The notes: a model not told the origin generated them from the sequence alone. A stretch of 64,000 nucleotides of DNA from Lysobacter firmicutimachus (GCF_037027445.1 NZ_JBANDL010000002.1:806001-870000); one strand, 5' to 3'; numbered from the stretch's first letter, positions 18,896 through 26,452 are shown. A program made the numbers and translations.

Positions 18896-19162
18896 ATGGC
18901 AAAATTTCTGTGCAAATGTTTGCATGTAATTGGCCTGGTGCGAACGCCAGCGCCTGAGCAGTACACGATGATTCCAAATGTTGTCTTGTATGATTTGGTG
19001 GATCGCGTCGAGAAAAAAGATATGAGTGGAAATGCCCTGATTGCCGAAGTGGATAGGACTGGGCAGGATGTTATTCATTGCCCGAAATGCGGCCGGGTGT
19101 GGATTAAGGGTTTTGATGAGGTTGTTTACAAAGCTTATGTTGTGGAGGTTGATAGCGAATGA
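18896..19162 (+). CDS. Candidate immunity protein for the orphan nuclease module, with a zinc-ribbon-like motif
   Basis: This 88-residue protein starts at ATG 18896, one base after the toxin frame stops. It contains LCKCLH near the N-terminus and HCPKCGRVWI near the C-terminus, a two-part CxC/CxxC arrangement that could bind one zinc ion. Immediate adjacency, same strand, small size and lower GC than the capsule or tpsA genes all fit an immunity role. I recognise no named family. Another reading is a free-standing small zinc protein unrelated to the toxin. Confidence 0.6.
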   Translation: MAKFLCKCLHVIGLVRTPAPEQYTMIPNVVLYDLVDRVEKKDMSGNALIAEVDRTGQDVIHCPKCGRVWIKGFDEVVYKAYVVEVDSE

Positions 19163-19258
19163 CCGCCTCCCTTTCTGATTTCTAATTCTGGGTTCGCGGT
19201 AGTCGCCGGCACCCACCTGCGGCTATAGAGCTGGAGCAAGGGCGGCGCCAACAAGGCT

Positions 19259-19765
19259 GTGCTGCACGACATGACCGCGGCCGCAGCGGCGGCCCTGCGC
19301 GGCGGCGACATTGATGCCGCCGCGTTGGGGGGCATTGCAAACAGTGTAGGAGCTGCTGAAGGTCTGACGCTTCCCGGAATGTCTAGGCCGGTGCGAGCGA
19401 TCAACCCCAATTTCCCACCAAGTCAGGCCGGCGTCGACGCGATGAACAGTGTGGGCATTCGCAATATGGCGAATGACATACGGTGCGTTGATTGCAACGA
19501 AATCGCTGAGTCGATGCTTCGGACGAGCAATGGCGAAGGGCGAATACTTGAAGCCCGGCCGTTGTCGTCCGGTAATCTGAATGTCTTTGAGAACGGCTCG
19601 TTAGAGCCTGGGCAGTGGTATCACCAGGTCTACACGGATGGGCGATATGTCTTTGATCCTCGCTTGTCACCGACTCCGGTCCCGAAGGGCGACTGGTTGC
19701 AGCACATCCGTGGGATCAATCCTGATAGGGTAATTTTCCCAAGCAAACCAAAGGGATTTCCGTGA
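19259..19765 (+). CDS. Orphan papain-fold toxin module (third displaced TpsA C-terminus)
   Basis: About 45 bases upstream and the first 25 codons (LHDMTAAAAAALRGGDID) resemble tpsA around 15820-15880, marking the join to a TpsA-derived leader. The rest is a different toxin domain. IRCVDCNEIAESML supplies a candidate nucleophilic Cys, QWYHQVY a His, and RYVFDPRL an Asp, followed by GDWLQHIRGINPD. This order resembles the small papain-fold toxins (Tox-PL group) of polymorphic toxin systems. The GTG at 19259 has no ribosome site, so the module is probably silent unless recombined. It overlaps its immunity candidate by GTGA. Confidence 0.65.
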   Translation: MLHDMTAAAAAALRGGDIDAAALGGIANSVGAAEGLTLPGMSRPVRAINPNFPPSQAGVDAMNSVGIRNMANDIRCVDCNEIAESMLRTSNGEGRILEARPLSSGNLNVFENGSLEPGQWYHQVYTDGRYVFDPRLSPTPVPKGDWLQHIRGINPDRVIFPSKPKGFP

Positions 19766-20211
19766 GCAAGAATCTTGCTAAAGGCGACGAGATTGTGAGC
19801 CTGTTGAGGGAGGTTTCTGAACTCGACTGGGCCAGAAATTCCTTCAGTCGGGTTGTGTATAGAGCGGCGCAGGGAGAAGTTGCTGAGGATCGTTCAGCGG
19901 AGCCTCCGTATACGAGCTTCAGATTTAAATCCGAGCAGCCAGGACTGTTGGAGGCTCTCGGTCGCGCTGTAAAAAGCTACACCGGAAAGGTTGACTGGGT
20001 TCTAGTCTCTCATGATCGAAGCCCTTCAGCAGGTATCAATTGGACCATCTGCCCAAAGCTAACCGTGGGCTTGGATGCTGAGATCAGGAGCAGTGGTCTC
20101 ACAGTACAGCAGTATTTTCGAGAGCGGATGCCCGAGTTCGGCGTTTCGGCCTATGAGGATATGGTTGATTTTGTTGCCTATTTGAGGCAGTGCACTGTTC
20201 CTGCATGCTGA
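19762..20211 (+). CDS. Candidate immunity protein for the papain-fold toxin
   Basis: This 149-residue acidic protein starts at the GTG of a GTGA overlap with the toxin frame (19762-19765), a strong sign of a paired unit. It has no signal peptide, as expected for a cytoplasmic immunity protein. Visible sections include KGDEIVSLLREVSELDWA and YTGKVDWVLVSHDRSP; no catalytic motif appears. I recognise no family. The function is inferred from coupling to the toxin. Confidence 0.65.
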   Translation: MSKNLAKGDEIVSLLREVSELDWARNSFSRVVYRAAQGEVAEDRSAEPPYTSFRFKSEQPGLLEALGRAVKSYTGKVDWVLVSHDRSPSAGINWTICPKLTVGLDAEIRSSGLTVQQYFRERMPEFGVSAYEDMVDFVAYLRQCTVPAC

Positions 20212-20396
20212 GTTCGACCGGCATAGCCGGGCAGTGGTGTTTTGGCGCGTCAATGTTGAGGGGCCTCTTCGTTATCGATCAGCTCGGAAAGCCAATTTCA
20301 AATAATGTGCCATTGGTGAAGCCAACAGAAACTGTTCACACCGGGATTCCCTTGGATGTCCGTAAGGCTCTCACGCATTTCACGAATTCAGATTAA
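20205..20396 (+). CDS. Short ORF of unknown status
   Basis: This 63-residue reading overlaps the end of the preceding immunity gene by 7 bases and stops 2 bases before the next ORF. It lacks a ribosome site at its ATG. The C-terminal half (VDVRKALTHFTNSD-like, preceded by GKPISNNVPLVKP) looks like ordinary protein sequence, so it may be the tail of a lost toxin or immunity gene. It could equally be noise. Confidence 0.3.
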   Translation: MLSSTGIAGQWCFGASMLRGLFVIDQLGKPISNNVPLVKPTETVHTGIPLDVRKALTHFTNSD

Positions 20397-20398
20397 TT

Positions 20399-20785
20399 AT
20401 GAATTCATCATATTTTAAAATGATAATCGACGCGGGGTGCGGTTCCGAGAAGGGGTTGTCGCTTCCCTCGGATGTGTCTGAATGGTTGTTTTTTCGGCAT
20501 TTCTGGGGTCAGGTTAATATTCGGTTTGGTGTTTCTTTTTCTCAGTATGAAGAAGTCATGCCGGAACGCTTAGTCGGAGAGGTTGTGGATGCTGCTCGTA
20601 ATTTAATCATGGAGGCGCTGAGTGCGTTACCGACGTCTGTTCGTTTCTGCTGCGGTTGGGATGGTGATAAGAATGAGCTGTTCTGCGAGATCGCAAGAGA
20701 CGCCATTGTAAAGGCGCTTTTGGAGCTGGCAGCTTTCCTCGATGAGGCCAAGTTATTAAAGGCGGGCGTGTACTGTCAGCTTTGA
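20399..20785 (+). CDS. Small low-GC protein, possible orphan immunity gene
   Basis: This 128-residue protein starts at ATG 20399. Its base composition is clearly more AT-rich than the flanking genes, which together with its position in the toxin/immunity tail suggests acquisition as a cassette. The sequence is acidic and helical, with WLFFRHFWGQVNIRFGV near the N-terminus and FCCGWDGDKNELFCEIA later. No signal peptide or known motif is seen. Its toxin partner is absent, consistent with retained immunity to a lost toxin. I recognise no family. Confidence 0.5.
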   Translation: MNSSYFKMIIDAGCGSEKGLSLPSDVSEWLFFRHFWGQVNIRFGVSFSQYEEVMPERLVGEVVDAARNLIMEALSALPTSVRFCCGWDGDKNELFCEIARDAIVKALLELAAFLDEAKLLKAGVYCQL

Positions 20786-20921
20786 ACTTTGTTGTGCGAT
20801 GTTTTCGATCGCTGTACACGATTCGGGTGCGTCAGGGGGGTATCTGTCGAGGTGTTTTATATGAAAAATAGCGAATAATTGATATTTTTTATTTGGTAGG
20901 CTTGGAAAGTTGGGAGGTAAA

Positions 20922-21518
20922 ATGGATAGTGGAGGCGTATCAGGTAACGGGGTCGTTCCTTCGCGCCTTCAGGTCGATCTGCGCTCGCTTGTGGGATATA
21001 GGGTTGTGAGCCTAATAAGGTACAGTTGGTGGGCTCCCGATGAGGCGGAGCAGGAGTGCCGATTGGCTAGCAAGGATGTTTTTTCGTTGACATGTGGTCC
21101 GGCAGCAATCGCATTTGATTCAGGCATTATTCTGGGGGTTGCGAGCGATCCGTCCAAGAACTCGGTGTCTGTTTGGGTAGAGCGAGATCGGGCTGATCTG
21201 TCCGTCTGTGGGGGCACGCTCTCCTGCGATGAAGAGCTGCATCCAATTTCCGCCAATGATCCAAAGTTCGCATCTTCATTTTGGCATCGAGTGATTGGTG
21301 CGCAGGTCAGAGCAATTTCCCTCCTTGTTCGAAAGCCTAGAACCGCTCGACTTGCCGAGCTTCCGAACGAAGTTGGATTATGCTTCTTGTTGGATTCAGG
21401 CGCGAGAGTGATTGCGGCTCACGGGCTTCACGATGACTCAGATGATTTTGCGATCATCCAAGATGATTTTGTTTTGGAACGAATTTGCGCGGAGCTGAAT
21501 GAGGTTCAGATAGGATAG
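20922..21518 (+). CDS. Small protein, possible orphan immunity gene
   Basis: This 198-residue reading starts at ATG 20922, preceded by GGGAGG about 4 bases upstream; a TTG at 20910 is less likely. The upstream 130 bases are strongly AT-rich and could hold its own promoter. The protein is acidic with beta-strand-like sections (RVVSLIRYSWWAPDE, SVSVWVERDRADLSV) and a C-terminal acidic patch (HDDSDDFAIIQDDFV). Size and position fit an immunity protein. No toxin precedes it and no family is recognised. Confidence 0.55.
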   Translation: MDSGGVSGNGVVPSRLQVDLRSLVGYRVVSLIRYSWWAPDEAEQECRLASKDVFSLTCGPAAIAFDSGIILGVASDPSKNSVSVWVERDRADLSVCGGTLSCDEELHPISANDPKFASSFWHRVIGAQVRAISLLVRKPRTARLAELPNEVGLCFLLDSGARVIAAHGLHDDSDDFAIIQDDFVLERICAELNEVQIG

Positions 21519-21541
21519 TGTCGCAAGAATGCACTCCGTCT

Positions 21542-21658
21542 TTGACCGCCGAGCAGATCGCCCAGCTGATCAGCGACATCGTCTGGCTGGTCGAACAGAC
21601 CGTGACTCCGTCCGAGGGCCGCACCGAGACCGTGCTCGCACCGCAGGTCTATGTGTAG
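21542..21658 (+). pseudogene. Remnant of a second tpsA gene
   Basis: A 38-codon frame (LTAEQIAQLISDIVWLVEQT, then VLAPQVYV and a stop) matches TpsA around bases 12930-13047 with several substitutions. It is an internal piece of a TpsA, far from any start. It marks the distal edge of the island and shows that at least part of another tpsA, or a duplicated block, once lay here. Confidence 0.8.
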
Positions 21659-21772
21659 CCGAACCTTGGTCAGAGCGGTCCTCGCTTTTCGTTGATTGCG
21701 CTCAATGGCACACATTCAAAACGCATATAGCAGCGTGCTAGTTTCGCGTTTCTGCGCCACTAAGGGGGAAAC

Positions 21773-22303
21773 ATGAAGGCGTTTATCGCCGCCGCTGCGG
21801 CGGCCTTGTTCGTCGTCGGTACTGGTCCAGTCCACGCCGCAAAGAAACCCCAGCCCACGCCTACGCTTTATCAGGGCAAGCCCAACGAAGACGCCGCCAA
21901 AGCCCTGCTCGAAGTAGCGTTAGTCCAGTCCGGAAAAAACGGCAGCTGGGAGCGCATCGGCGCCGGTCGGGTGTATTACCTGGGCGGGTTCAAGGCCGAG
22001 GGGCAGGCGGTGTTCGATGCGATCCTGGCGGGCGAGCACGAGGACAGCGATGTATATCGGATCGCCCGGGTATATGCCGAGGCCGGCGAGTGGGCCCGGG
22101 CGAAACCGTTGTTCGACAAATTCCTGGCCGGCAATCGCGACGATGCCAAGGCGCTGGCCGAGGTCGGTGCGCATTATCTGATGCAGGGCGACCGGGCGAC
22201 GGCCGAACGAATGTTCGAGCAGGCGTTCAAGCTGAGCGACGACGATCCCTGGGTCACCGAAAACGTCGCCGGCGCTTATCTCGGGGTGAAACCGCAGGAG
22301 TAA
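21773..22303 (+). CDS. Periplasmic TPR-like protein
   Basis: This 176-residue protein starts at ATG 21773 behind a GGGGG run. A signal peptide (MKAFIAAAAAALFVVGTG, cleavage near VHAA) directs export. The mature part contains two to three tetratricopeptide-like helical pairs (VYRIARVYAEAGEWARAKPL, ALAEVGAHYLMQGDRATAER) ending with a third. Such proteins act as scaffolds for other envelope proteins; the partner is unknown. It is monocistronic, just outside the toxin island, with GC back to the chromosomal level. Confidence 0.75.
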   Translation: MKAFIAAAAAALFVVGTGPVHAAKKPQPTPTLYQGKPNEDAAKALLEVALVQSGKNGSWERIGAGRVYYLGGFKAEGQAVFDAILAGEHEDSDVYRIARVYAEAGEWARAKPLFDKFLAGNRDDAKALAEVGAHYLMQGDRATAERMFEQAFKLSDDDPWVTENVAGAYLGVKPQE

Positions 22304-22380
22304 GCTTCCGCTGCGCAGACCTTCAGCGGCGAGGTCTGTGCACCTTCGTCCTTTCGATCCATCGCGCTGTCGGAGCTGCC

Positions 22381-22787
22381 ATGGCCGATTATTCCTGCGT
22401 GATCCGCCTTCCGGGGCCGATCGAAGCATCATGCGAGCGGGTGTTCTCGGCCGTGCTACGTCTCGGCGCGGGTTTGGCGAATCCGGCGACGGCAGGATCA
22501 CCTCGTGGGGCGAGGAGGGCGACTACGTCGAGTCGCTGGACTACCACGATGTGCTGTCGAAAGCGTTGCGTGGACGCATCCGCAACGTGTAGTTCTGGGC
22601 CGGACCCGGCGAGGGCCTGTTCGTTTGCTGGGCGCCCAGCGCCGCCGGCGTGGTTTACGGCATTCCCTTGAACGGCGTCTCCGAGCCGCTGCCGCGGCGA
22701 TTGGTTGCCGCATTGTCGGAACCGGTCTGGGCTGAGCGGGCGCAGGGGGCGTACGGGAGCGCGCTGTTGGAACTGCGCAAGGACTGA
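22381..22787 (+). pseudogene. Broken gene of unknown function
   Basis: From ATG 22381 the frame reads MADYSCVIRLPGPIEASCER and then loses sense near 22465-22480. The coding signal continues in another frame (GDGRITSWGEEGDYVES), hits an in-frame TAG at 22590-22592, and carries on in the same frame (FWAGPGEGLFVCWAPSAAG) to a stop at 22785-22787. The combined product would be about 135 residues. One frameshift plus one nonsense codon argue for a decayed gene. I do not recognise the family. Confidence 0.55.
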
Positions 22788-22804
22788 GCGTCGGGCCGGT
22801 TCGC

Positions 22805-23254
22805 TCAGAGTTCGTGCGTCCAGCCGCCGCGTGCCTTCAAGCGGCGGTGGAAATCGGCCGCCAGGTCGGCCAGCTTGATCGCGGCGAAGCGGGCCAGGAC
22901 GGTGGCTTCGGCTTCGGCCAGGGCCGAGTCGATGCGTTCGTTGACCGCCTGTTCGACCAGGCATTTGGCTTTGCGGTCGGCGACGCCGATCGCGAACAGG
23001 CTGGGACTGCCCAAGGCCCGGTGCACGTCGAGCAGGCTGATCTCGGACAGTTCGCGCGCCAGGACCCAGCCGCCGCCGGGGCCGCGTTCGGCGGTAACGA
23101 TGCCGTGTTCGCGCAGGCCGGCCAGGGTGCGGCGGACCACGGTGGGGTTGGTGCCGAGCATGCCGGCGATGGTCTCGGAGGTCGCGCGCTGCTCATGGCT
23201 GTCCATGTGCACCAGCACGTGCAGCATCCGCGACAGGCGGCTGTCGAGTCTCAT
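22805..23254 (-). CDS. Rrf2-family transcriptional regulator (YwnA-like)
   Basis: This 149-residue protein has a winged-helix DNA-binding N-terminus (MRLDSRLSRMLHVLVHMD, then TSETIAGMLGTNPTVVRRT and the wing GGGWVLAREL). The single Cys in KAKCLVE is not the three-Cys cluster of Fe-S Rrf2 members, so it resembles the cluster-free YwnA-type branch, often linked to redox sensing. The start at 23254 is chosen because MRLDSRLSRM matches the family; an in-frame ATG at 23287 would add 11 residues. It is divergent from the oxidoreductase at 23361 and probably controls it. Confidence 0.85.
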   Translation of the reverse strand: MRLDSRLSRMLHVLVHMDSHEQRATSETIAGMLGTNPTVVRRTLAGLREHGIVTAERGPGGGWVLARELSEISLLDVHRALGSPSLFAIGVADRKAKCLVEQAVNERIDSALAEAEATVLARFAAIKLADLAADFHRRLKARGGWTHEL

Positions 23255-23290
23255 GGGCGGTCGCCGGATCGGGTCCAGCCAAATCATATC

Positions 23291-23306
23291 ATATGAAGTT
23301 GCATAT
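23291..23306. promoter_or_regulatory. Candidate operator, inverted repeat ATATG-N6-CATAT
   Basis: A perfect 5-base inverted repeat with a 6-base spacer lies in the AT-rich gap between the divergent Rrf2-like regulator and the oxidoreductase. Its position suits autoregulation and control of the enzyme gene. Binding is inferred, not shown. Confidence 0.35.
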
Positions 23307-23360
23307 TGCCGTGGTGCATCTTATATTGATCCTTCAATTGTTACGAATTGGAGATCCGTC

Positions 23361-24293
23361 ATGGGTGTCGAGGGTTCGGACTACGAGGTCGTGGTGGTCG
23401 GCGGCAGCTTCGCCGGCCTGTCGGCGGCGTTGATGTTGGCGCGGGCGCGCAAGCGGGTGCTGCTGATCGATGCAGGGCGGCCGCGCAACCGTTTTGCCGC
23501 GCACTCGCACGGGGTGATGGGGCACGATGGCAAGGCGCCGGAGGAACTGATCGCCGAGGCGTTGGCGCAGTTGATGGGCTATCCCAGCGTGAGCCTGAAG
23601 CAGGCGACCGCGACCGCGGCCGAGCGCACGGCCCTGGGCTTCGCTCTGCGACTGAACTCCGGCGAGCGCGTGTCCGGGCGCAAGCTGGTGCTGGCGACCG
23701 GCGTCCGCGACGTTCCGCCCGATCTGCCCGGCCTGCGCGAGCACTGGGGCCGCAGCGTGCTGCATTGTCCCTACTGCCATGGCTTCGAATACGCCGGCCG
23801 TCCGCTCGGCGTGCTCGCGACCGGCGACATCAGCCTGCATCAGGCGCTGCTGATTCCGGAGTGGGGGCCGACCACTTATTTCACCCAGGAGCTGACCGAC
23901 CCCGACGAGGCTGCGCGCCGGCAACTGCAGGCGCTGGGCGTGCGGATCGAGCCGGTGCCGGTGATTGCCCTGCAAGGCGAAGGGGCCGCGCTGTCCGCGG
24001 TGCTGCTCGCCGATGATCGAACGCTGCCGATAGACGCCATGTTCGTCGCGCCGCGGATCGAGCTGACCTGCGATTTGCCGCTGCAATTGGGCTGCGAACT
24101 CGCGGACGGTCCGCTCGGGCCTTATCTCAAAGTCGACGAACTCAGGCGGACTTCGGTGCCGGGCGTGTTCGCCGCCGGCGACTCGGCCGCGCCGATGCAC
24201 AGCGCGGCGATGGCGTTGGCGGCCGGTGCGATGGCGGGGCTGAGCGCGCACCGGGCGCTGCTGGAAGAACGGCCCGGAATGCTGGCGGCCTAG
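23361..24293 (+). CDS. Thioredoxin-reductase-like FAD/NAD(P)-dependent oxidoreductase
   Basis: This 310-residue flavoprotein starts at ATG 23361 with TGGAG 7 bases upstream. The FAD-binding motif is VVVGGSFAGLSAA near the N-terminus, the redox-active disulfide is HCPYCHG near residue 135, and the second FAD motif is GVFAAGDSA near the C-terminus. The CPYC pair replaces the CATC of classical TrxB, as in the branch of small disulfide oxidoreductases often divergent from an Rrf2 regulator. It probably reduces a disulfide or another small redox partner in the cytoplasm. The long open frame upstream overlaps the regulator and is not coding. Confidence 0.88.
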   Translation: MGVEGSDYEVVVVGGSFAGLSAALMLARARKRVLLIDAGRPRNRFAAHSHGVMGHDGKAPEELIAEALAQLMGYPSVSLKQATATAAERTALGFALRLNSGERVSGRKLVLATGVRDVPPDLPGLREHWGRSVLHCPYCHGFEYAGRPLGVLATGDISLHQALLIPEWGPTTYFTQELTDPDEAARRQLQALGVRIEPVPVIALQGEGAALSAVLLADDRTLPIDAMFVAPRIELTCDLPLQLGCELADGPLGPYLKVDELRRTSVPGVFAAGDSAAPMHSAAMALAAGAMAGLSAHRALLEERPGMLAA

Positions 24294-24361
24294 CCTTGTC
24301 GTTCACGCCGCCTGCGTCCGCTCGTTAAGGGAAGCGTCCCTTATACGAATACGAGGCTGCG

Positions 24362-25789
24362 ATGTCCTGGGTACCCCAAGCGGAAGATCTGGCGCTGTAC
24401 GATGCGGCGCGCGAAGAAATGCTGGGGCTGCGGATTCCGCTGTTCCTGCAGCCGGACGGCGTCAACGAGCGCATGTTCGTCGCCGCCTTCGACGGCACCG
24501 GCAACGATGTCGCCCAGCAGCCCGACGCCCCGACCAACATCGCCGCGATCGCGCGCCAGATCGAGGTGCGCGACGATCCGCGCATCGTCGTGTCGTACCT
24601 GGCCGGTCCGGGCACGCAGAGCAGCGCCCGCGAGCGCGTGCGCGACAAACTGACCGGATCGACCTATGGCGCGCGCATCGACGAGATGTATGCGCGCTTC
24701 GCGCGTCAGGCCCGGGCCTGGATCGAAGAAGATCCGGCCGCGAAGATCCGCCTGGTCACGATCGGTTTCAGCCGCGGCGCAGTGCAGGCGGCCGGCTTCG
24801 CGGTGCTGGTCGGCGAACGCGGCGTGACCGCCAGGAACGGCCAGCAGTTGCGCAAGCCGGCCGATGTGCCGCAGGCGATCGGCCTGTTCGACCCGGTCGC
24901 CGCCGGCACGCCACAGAAGAACGACCGGCGCTTGCCGGACACGGTGGTGTCCGGTTTCCAGCTGCAGTCGCGCGACGAAGAACGCATCGACTTCCCGCTC
25001 AATCCGATCCTGCCGCCGGGCTTGACCGAAAACGGCCGCTTCCTGTCGGTGGTGCTGCCGGGCTCGCATTCCGATGTCGGCGGCGGCTACGCCGGCGGCG
25101 GCCTGGAAGCGCAGGCCGGCGATCTGATGATCGACTACCTCAACGGTCTCAGCGCGGTGCCGTTCCTGGCCCGGCGCAGCGTTCCGCTGGACGATGCGAG
25201 CAACAGGCCTCATCAGGAAGAACTGGTGCCCGGCTCCGGCGACTGGCGCCGCACCAAAGGCAATCGCCAGCTCGACGGCGGCCGCGACAAGAACCTGGCG
25301 CCGCCCGACATGTATCGCGACGGCAGCCTCACCTGGTGGGGCAAGCCGCGCATGCAGGATCGCAGATACGTTTACAACACCGGTGCGTGGCCGCTGGAAG
25401 GCGAACGCCGCAACGACACCAAGGCCGGTCTGCAGTATCGATTCATCGATCCGTTCCGCGGGCCGCCGACCGTAGCGCCGCGTCGTCGGCGCGGCAATGC
25501 CGTCGACTTGCTGCTGCAGAGCATGCAGAAGGCGGCGACCCTGCGCGACGAGAACGGCCTGGTCAACCTCTTCGACGGCGAGCGGGTGCGTCTGGCGGCC
25601 TTCGCCGCCTGGGTCGCGGCCTCCGCCGGCATGACCCGGATCGACCGGATGCGGCTGGAGGGGCCGACCGAAGTGGTGATCGAGCAGAACGTCGACGGCC
25701 AAGGCTCGGCCGGCTTCGATTTCGACCGGGCCGTGCGGACGCCGGTGGAAGACAGCAACGCTGCGCTGCAGAACGCGCTGGACGGCTGA
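24362..25789 (+). CDS. DUF2235 / Tle1-like phospholipase, putative type VI secretion effector
   Basis: This 475-residue protein belongs to the alpha/beta-hydrolase-like DUF2235 family. Near residue 40 it has AFDGTGND, then the nucleophile elbow IGFSRGAVQA (GxSxG, Ser in GFSRG), then GSHSDVGGGYAGGG carrying the likely Asp/His pair. Family members include Tle1 phospholipases delivered by type VI secretion. There is no signal peptide. No VgrG, PAAR, chaperone or obvious immunity gene lies beside it, so secretion is unproven and it may be a housekeeping lipase relative. The start ATG is 4 codons from a TAC-rich leader without a strong ribosome site. Confidence 0.78.
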   Translation: MSWVPQAEDLALYDAAREEMLGLRIPLFLQPDGVNERMFVAAFDGTGNDVAQQPDAPTNIAAIARQIEVRDDPRIVVSYLAGPGTQSSARERVRDKLTGSTYGARIDEMYARFARQARAWIEEDPAAKIRLVTIGFSRGAVQAAGFAVLVGERGVTARNGQQLRKPADVPQAIGLFDPVAAGTPQKNDRRLPDTVVSGFQLQSRDEERIDFPLNPILPPGLTENGRFLSVVLPGSHSDVGGGYAGGGLEAQAGDLMIDYLNGLSAVPFLARRSVPLDDASNRPHQEELVPGSGDWRRTKGNRQLDGGRDKNLAPPDMYRDGSLTWWGKPRMQDRRYVYNTGAWPLEGERRNDTKAGLQYRFIDPFRGPPTVAPRRRRGNAVDLLLQSMQKAATLRDENGLVNLFDGERVRLAAFAAWVAASAGMTRIDRMRLEGPTEVVIEQNVDGQGSAGFDFDRAVRTPVEDSNAALQNALDG

Positions 25790-25862
25790 CGTTTACAAGA
25801 CGATGCCGCGAACGGGCCGGGCCGTACGGCCCGTGCGCGGCGGCGTAGCTATCGGGGGCGAT

Positions 25863-26147
25863 TCACGCTGCCAGGGCCTCGTCGCTGGGACCGAAGAACT
25901 CACAGCGGATGCGTTCGCCCGGCACGCCGGCATCGACGGGTTCGCGCACGAAGCGGCGCATGAACGGGTGCGGCCTGCACAAATAGACATCGGCCTGGTC
26001 GAGCGGCGTGTGGGCGCGCAGCCAGCCGCTGTCGATCAGGGCGCCGACATCGACATTGCGGGTCTTGCCCGCGACATCGCCGATGCTCGATTCGCAATGG
26101 ACCCTGGCCGCGCGGAGGCGGACGTAGCCGGAAGCGAGATGGCGCAC
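25863..26147 (-). pseudogene. hmp: Flavohaemoglobin (Hmp) C-terminal remnant
   Basis: The frame encodes a piece like the NAD-binding end of flavohaemoprotein nitric oxide dioxygenase: DQADVYLCRPHPFMRRFV, then VPGERIRCEFFGPSDEALA and the stop. In intact proteins the YLCGPxPFM motif is followed by this same FEFFGP ending. The globin domain, the FAD domain and most of the NAD domain are absent upstream, and CR replaces the usual CG. It is therefore a decayed fragment, not a functional NO dioxygenase. Confidence 0.7.
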
Positions 26148-26275
26148 ACCGTGTCCATGGCATGGCTGGCGCTGTTGGCTGTGCCGTGGAATCAGTAGAT
26201 TCCGACTGCGGATGATGGCAGTACGGGCAGGAATCGATAAAGGTTGAAGCAGAGCCCGACCTGCTTTGGACTTCT

Positions 26276-26317
26276 CCCGAATCCCGAATCCCGAATCCCG
26301 AATCCCGAATCCCGAAT
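26276..26317 (+). repeat. Tandem heptamer repeat, six copies of CCCGAAT
   Basis: Six uninterrupted 7-base units lie in the gap between the hmp remnant and the M23 peptidase gene, followed by a partial unit. The length is open to slippage between strains. Not a CRISPR, as there are no spacers. Confidence 0.9.
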
Positions 26318-26452
26318 CCCCGCCAAAAGGCTTAGTACGACAGTCATGCAGCGCGACCGGGCCGGGCGTGGGATCATGCCTTGACTCGTGCCGGCCCGAC
26401 GGTTGCCGGCGCGGTCCTCCGCCTCCTTGTCGCCTCCCCGGAACCCTTCACG

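Noticed and set aside
22875..23360. N-terminal extension of the thioredoxin-reductase-like frame
   Set aside because: It overlaps the minus-strand Rrf2-like gene, and the FAD motif follows directly after ATG 23361, which has a ribosome site.
26276..26317. Possible CRISPR array
   Set aside because: Units are 7 bases and directly adjacent, with no spacers and no cas genes.
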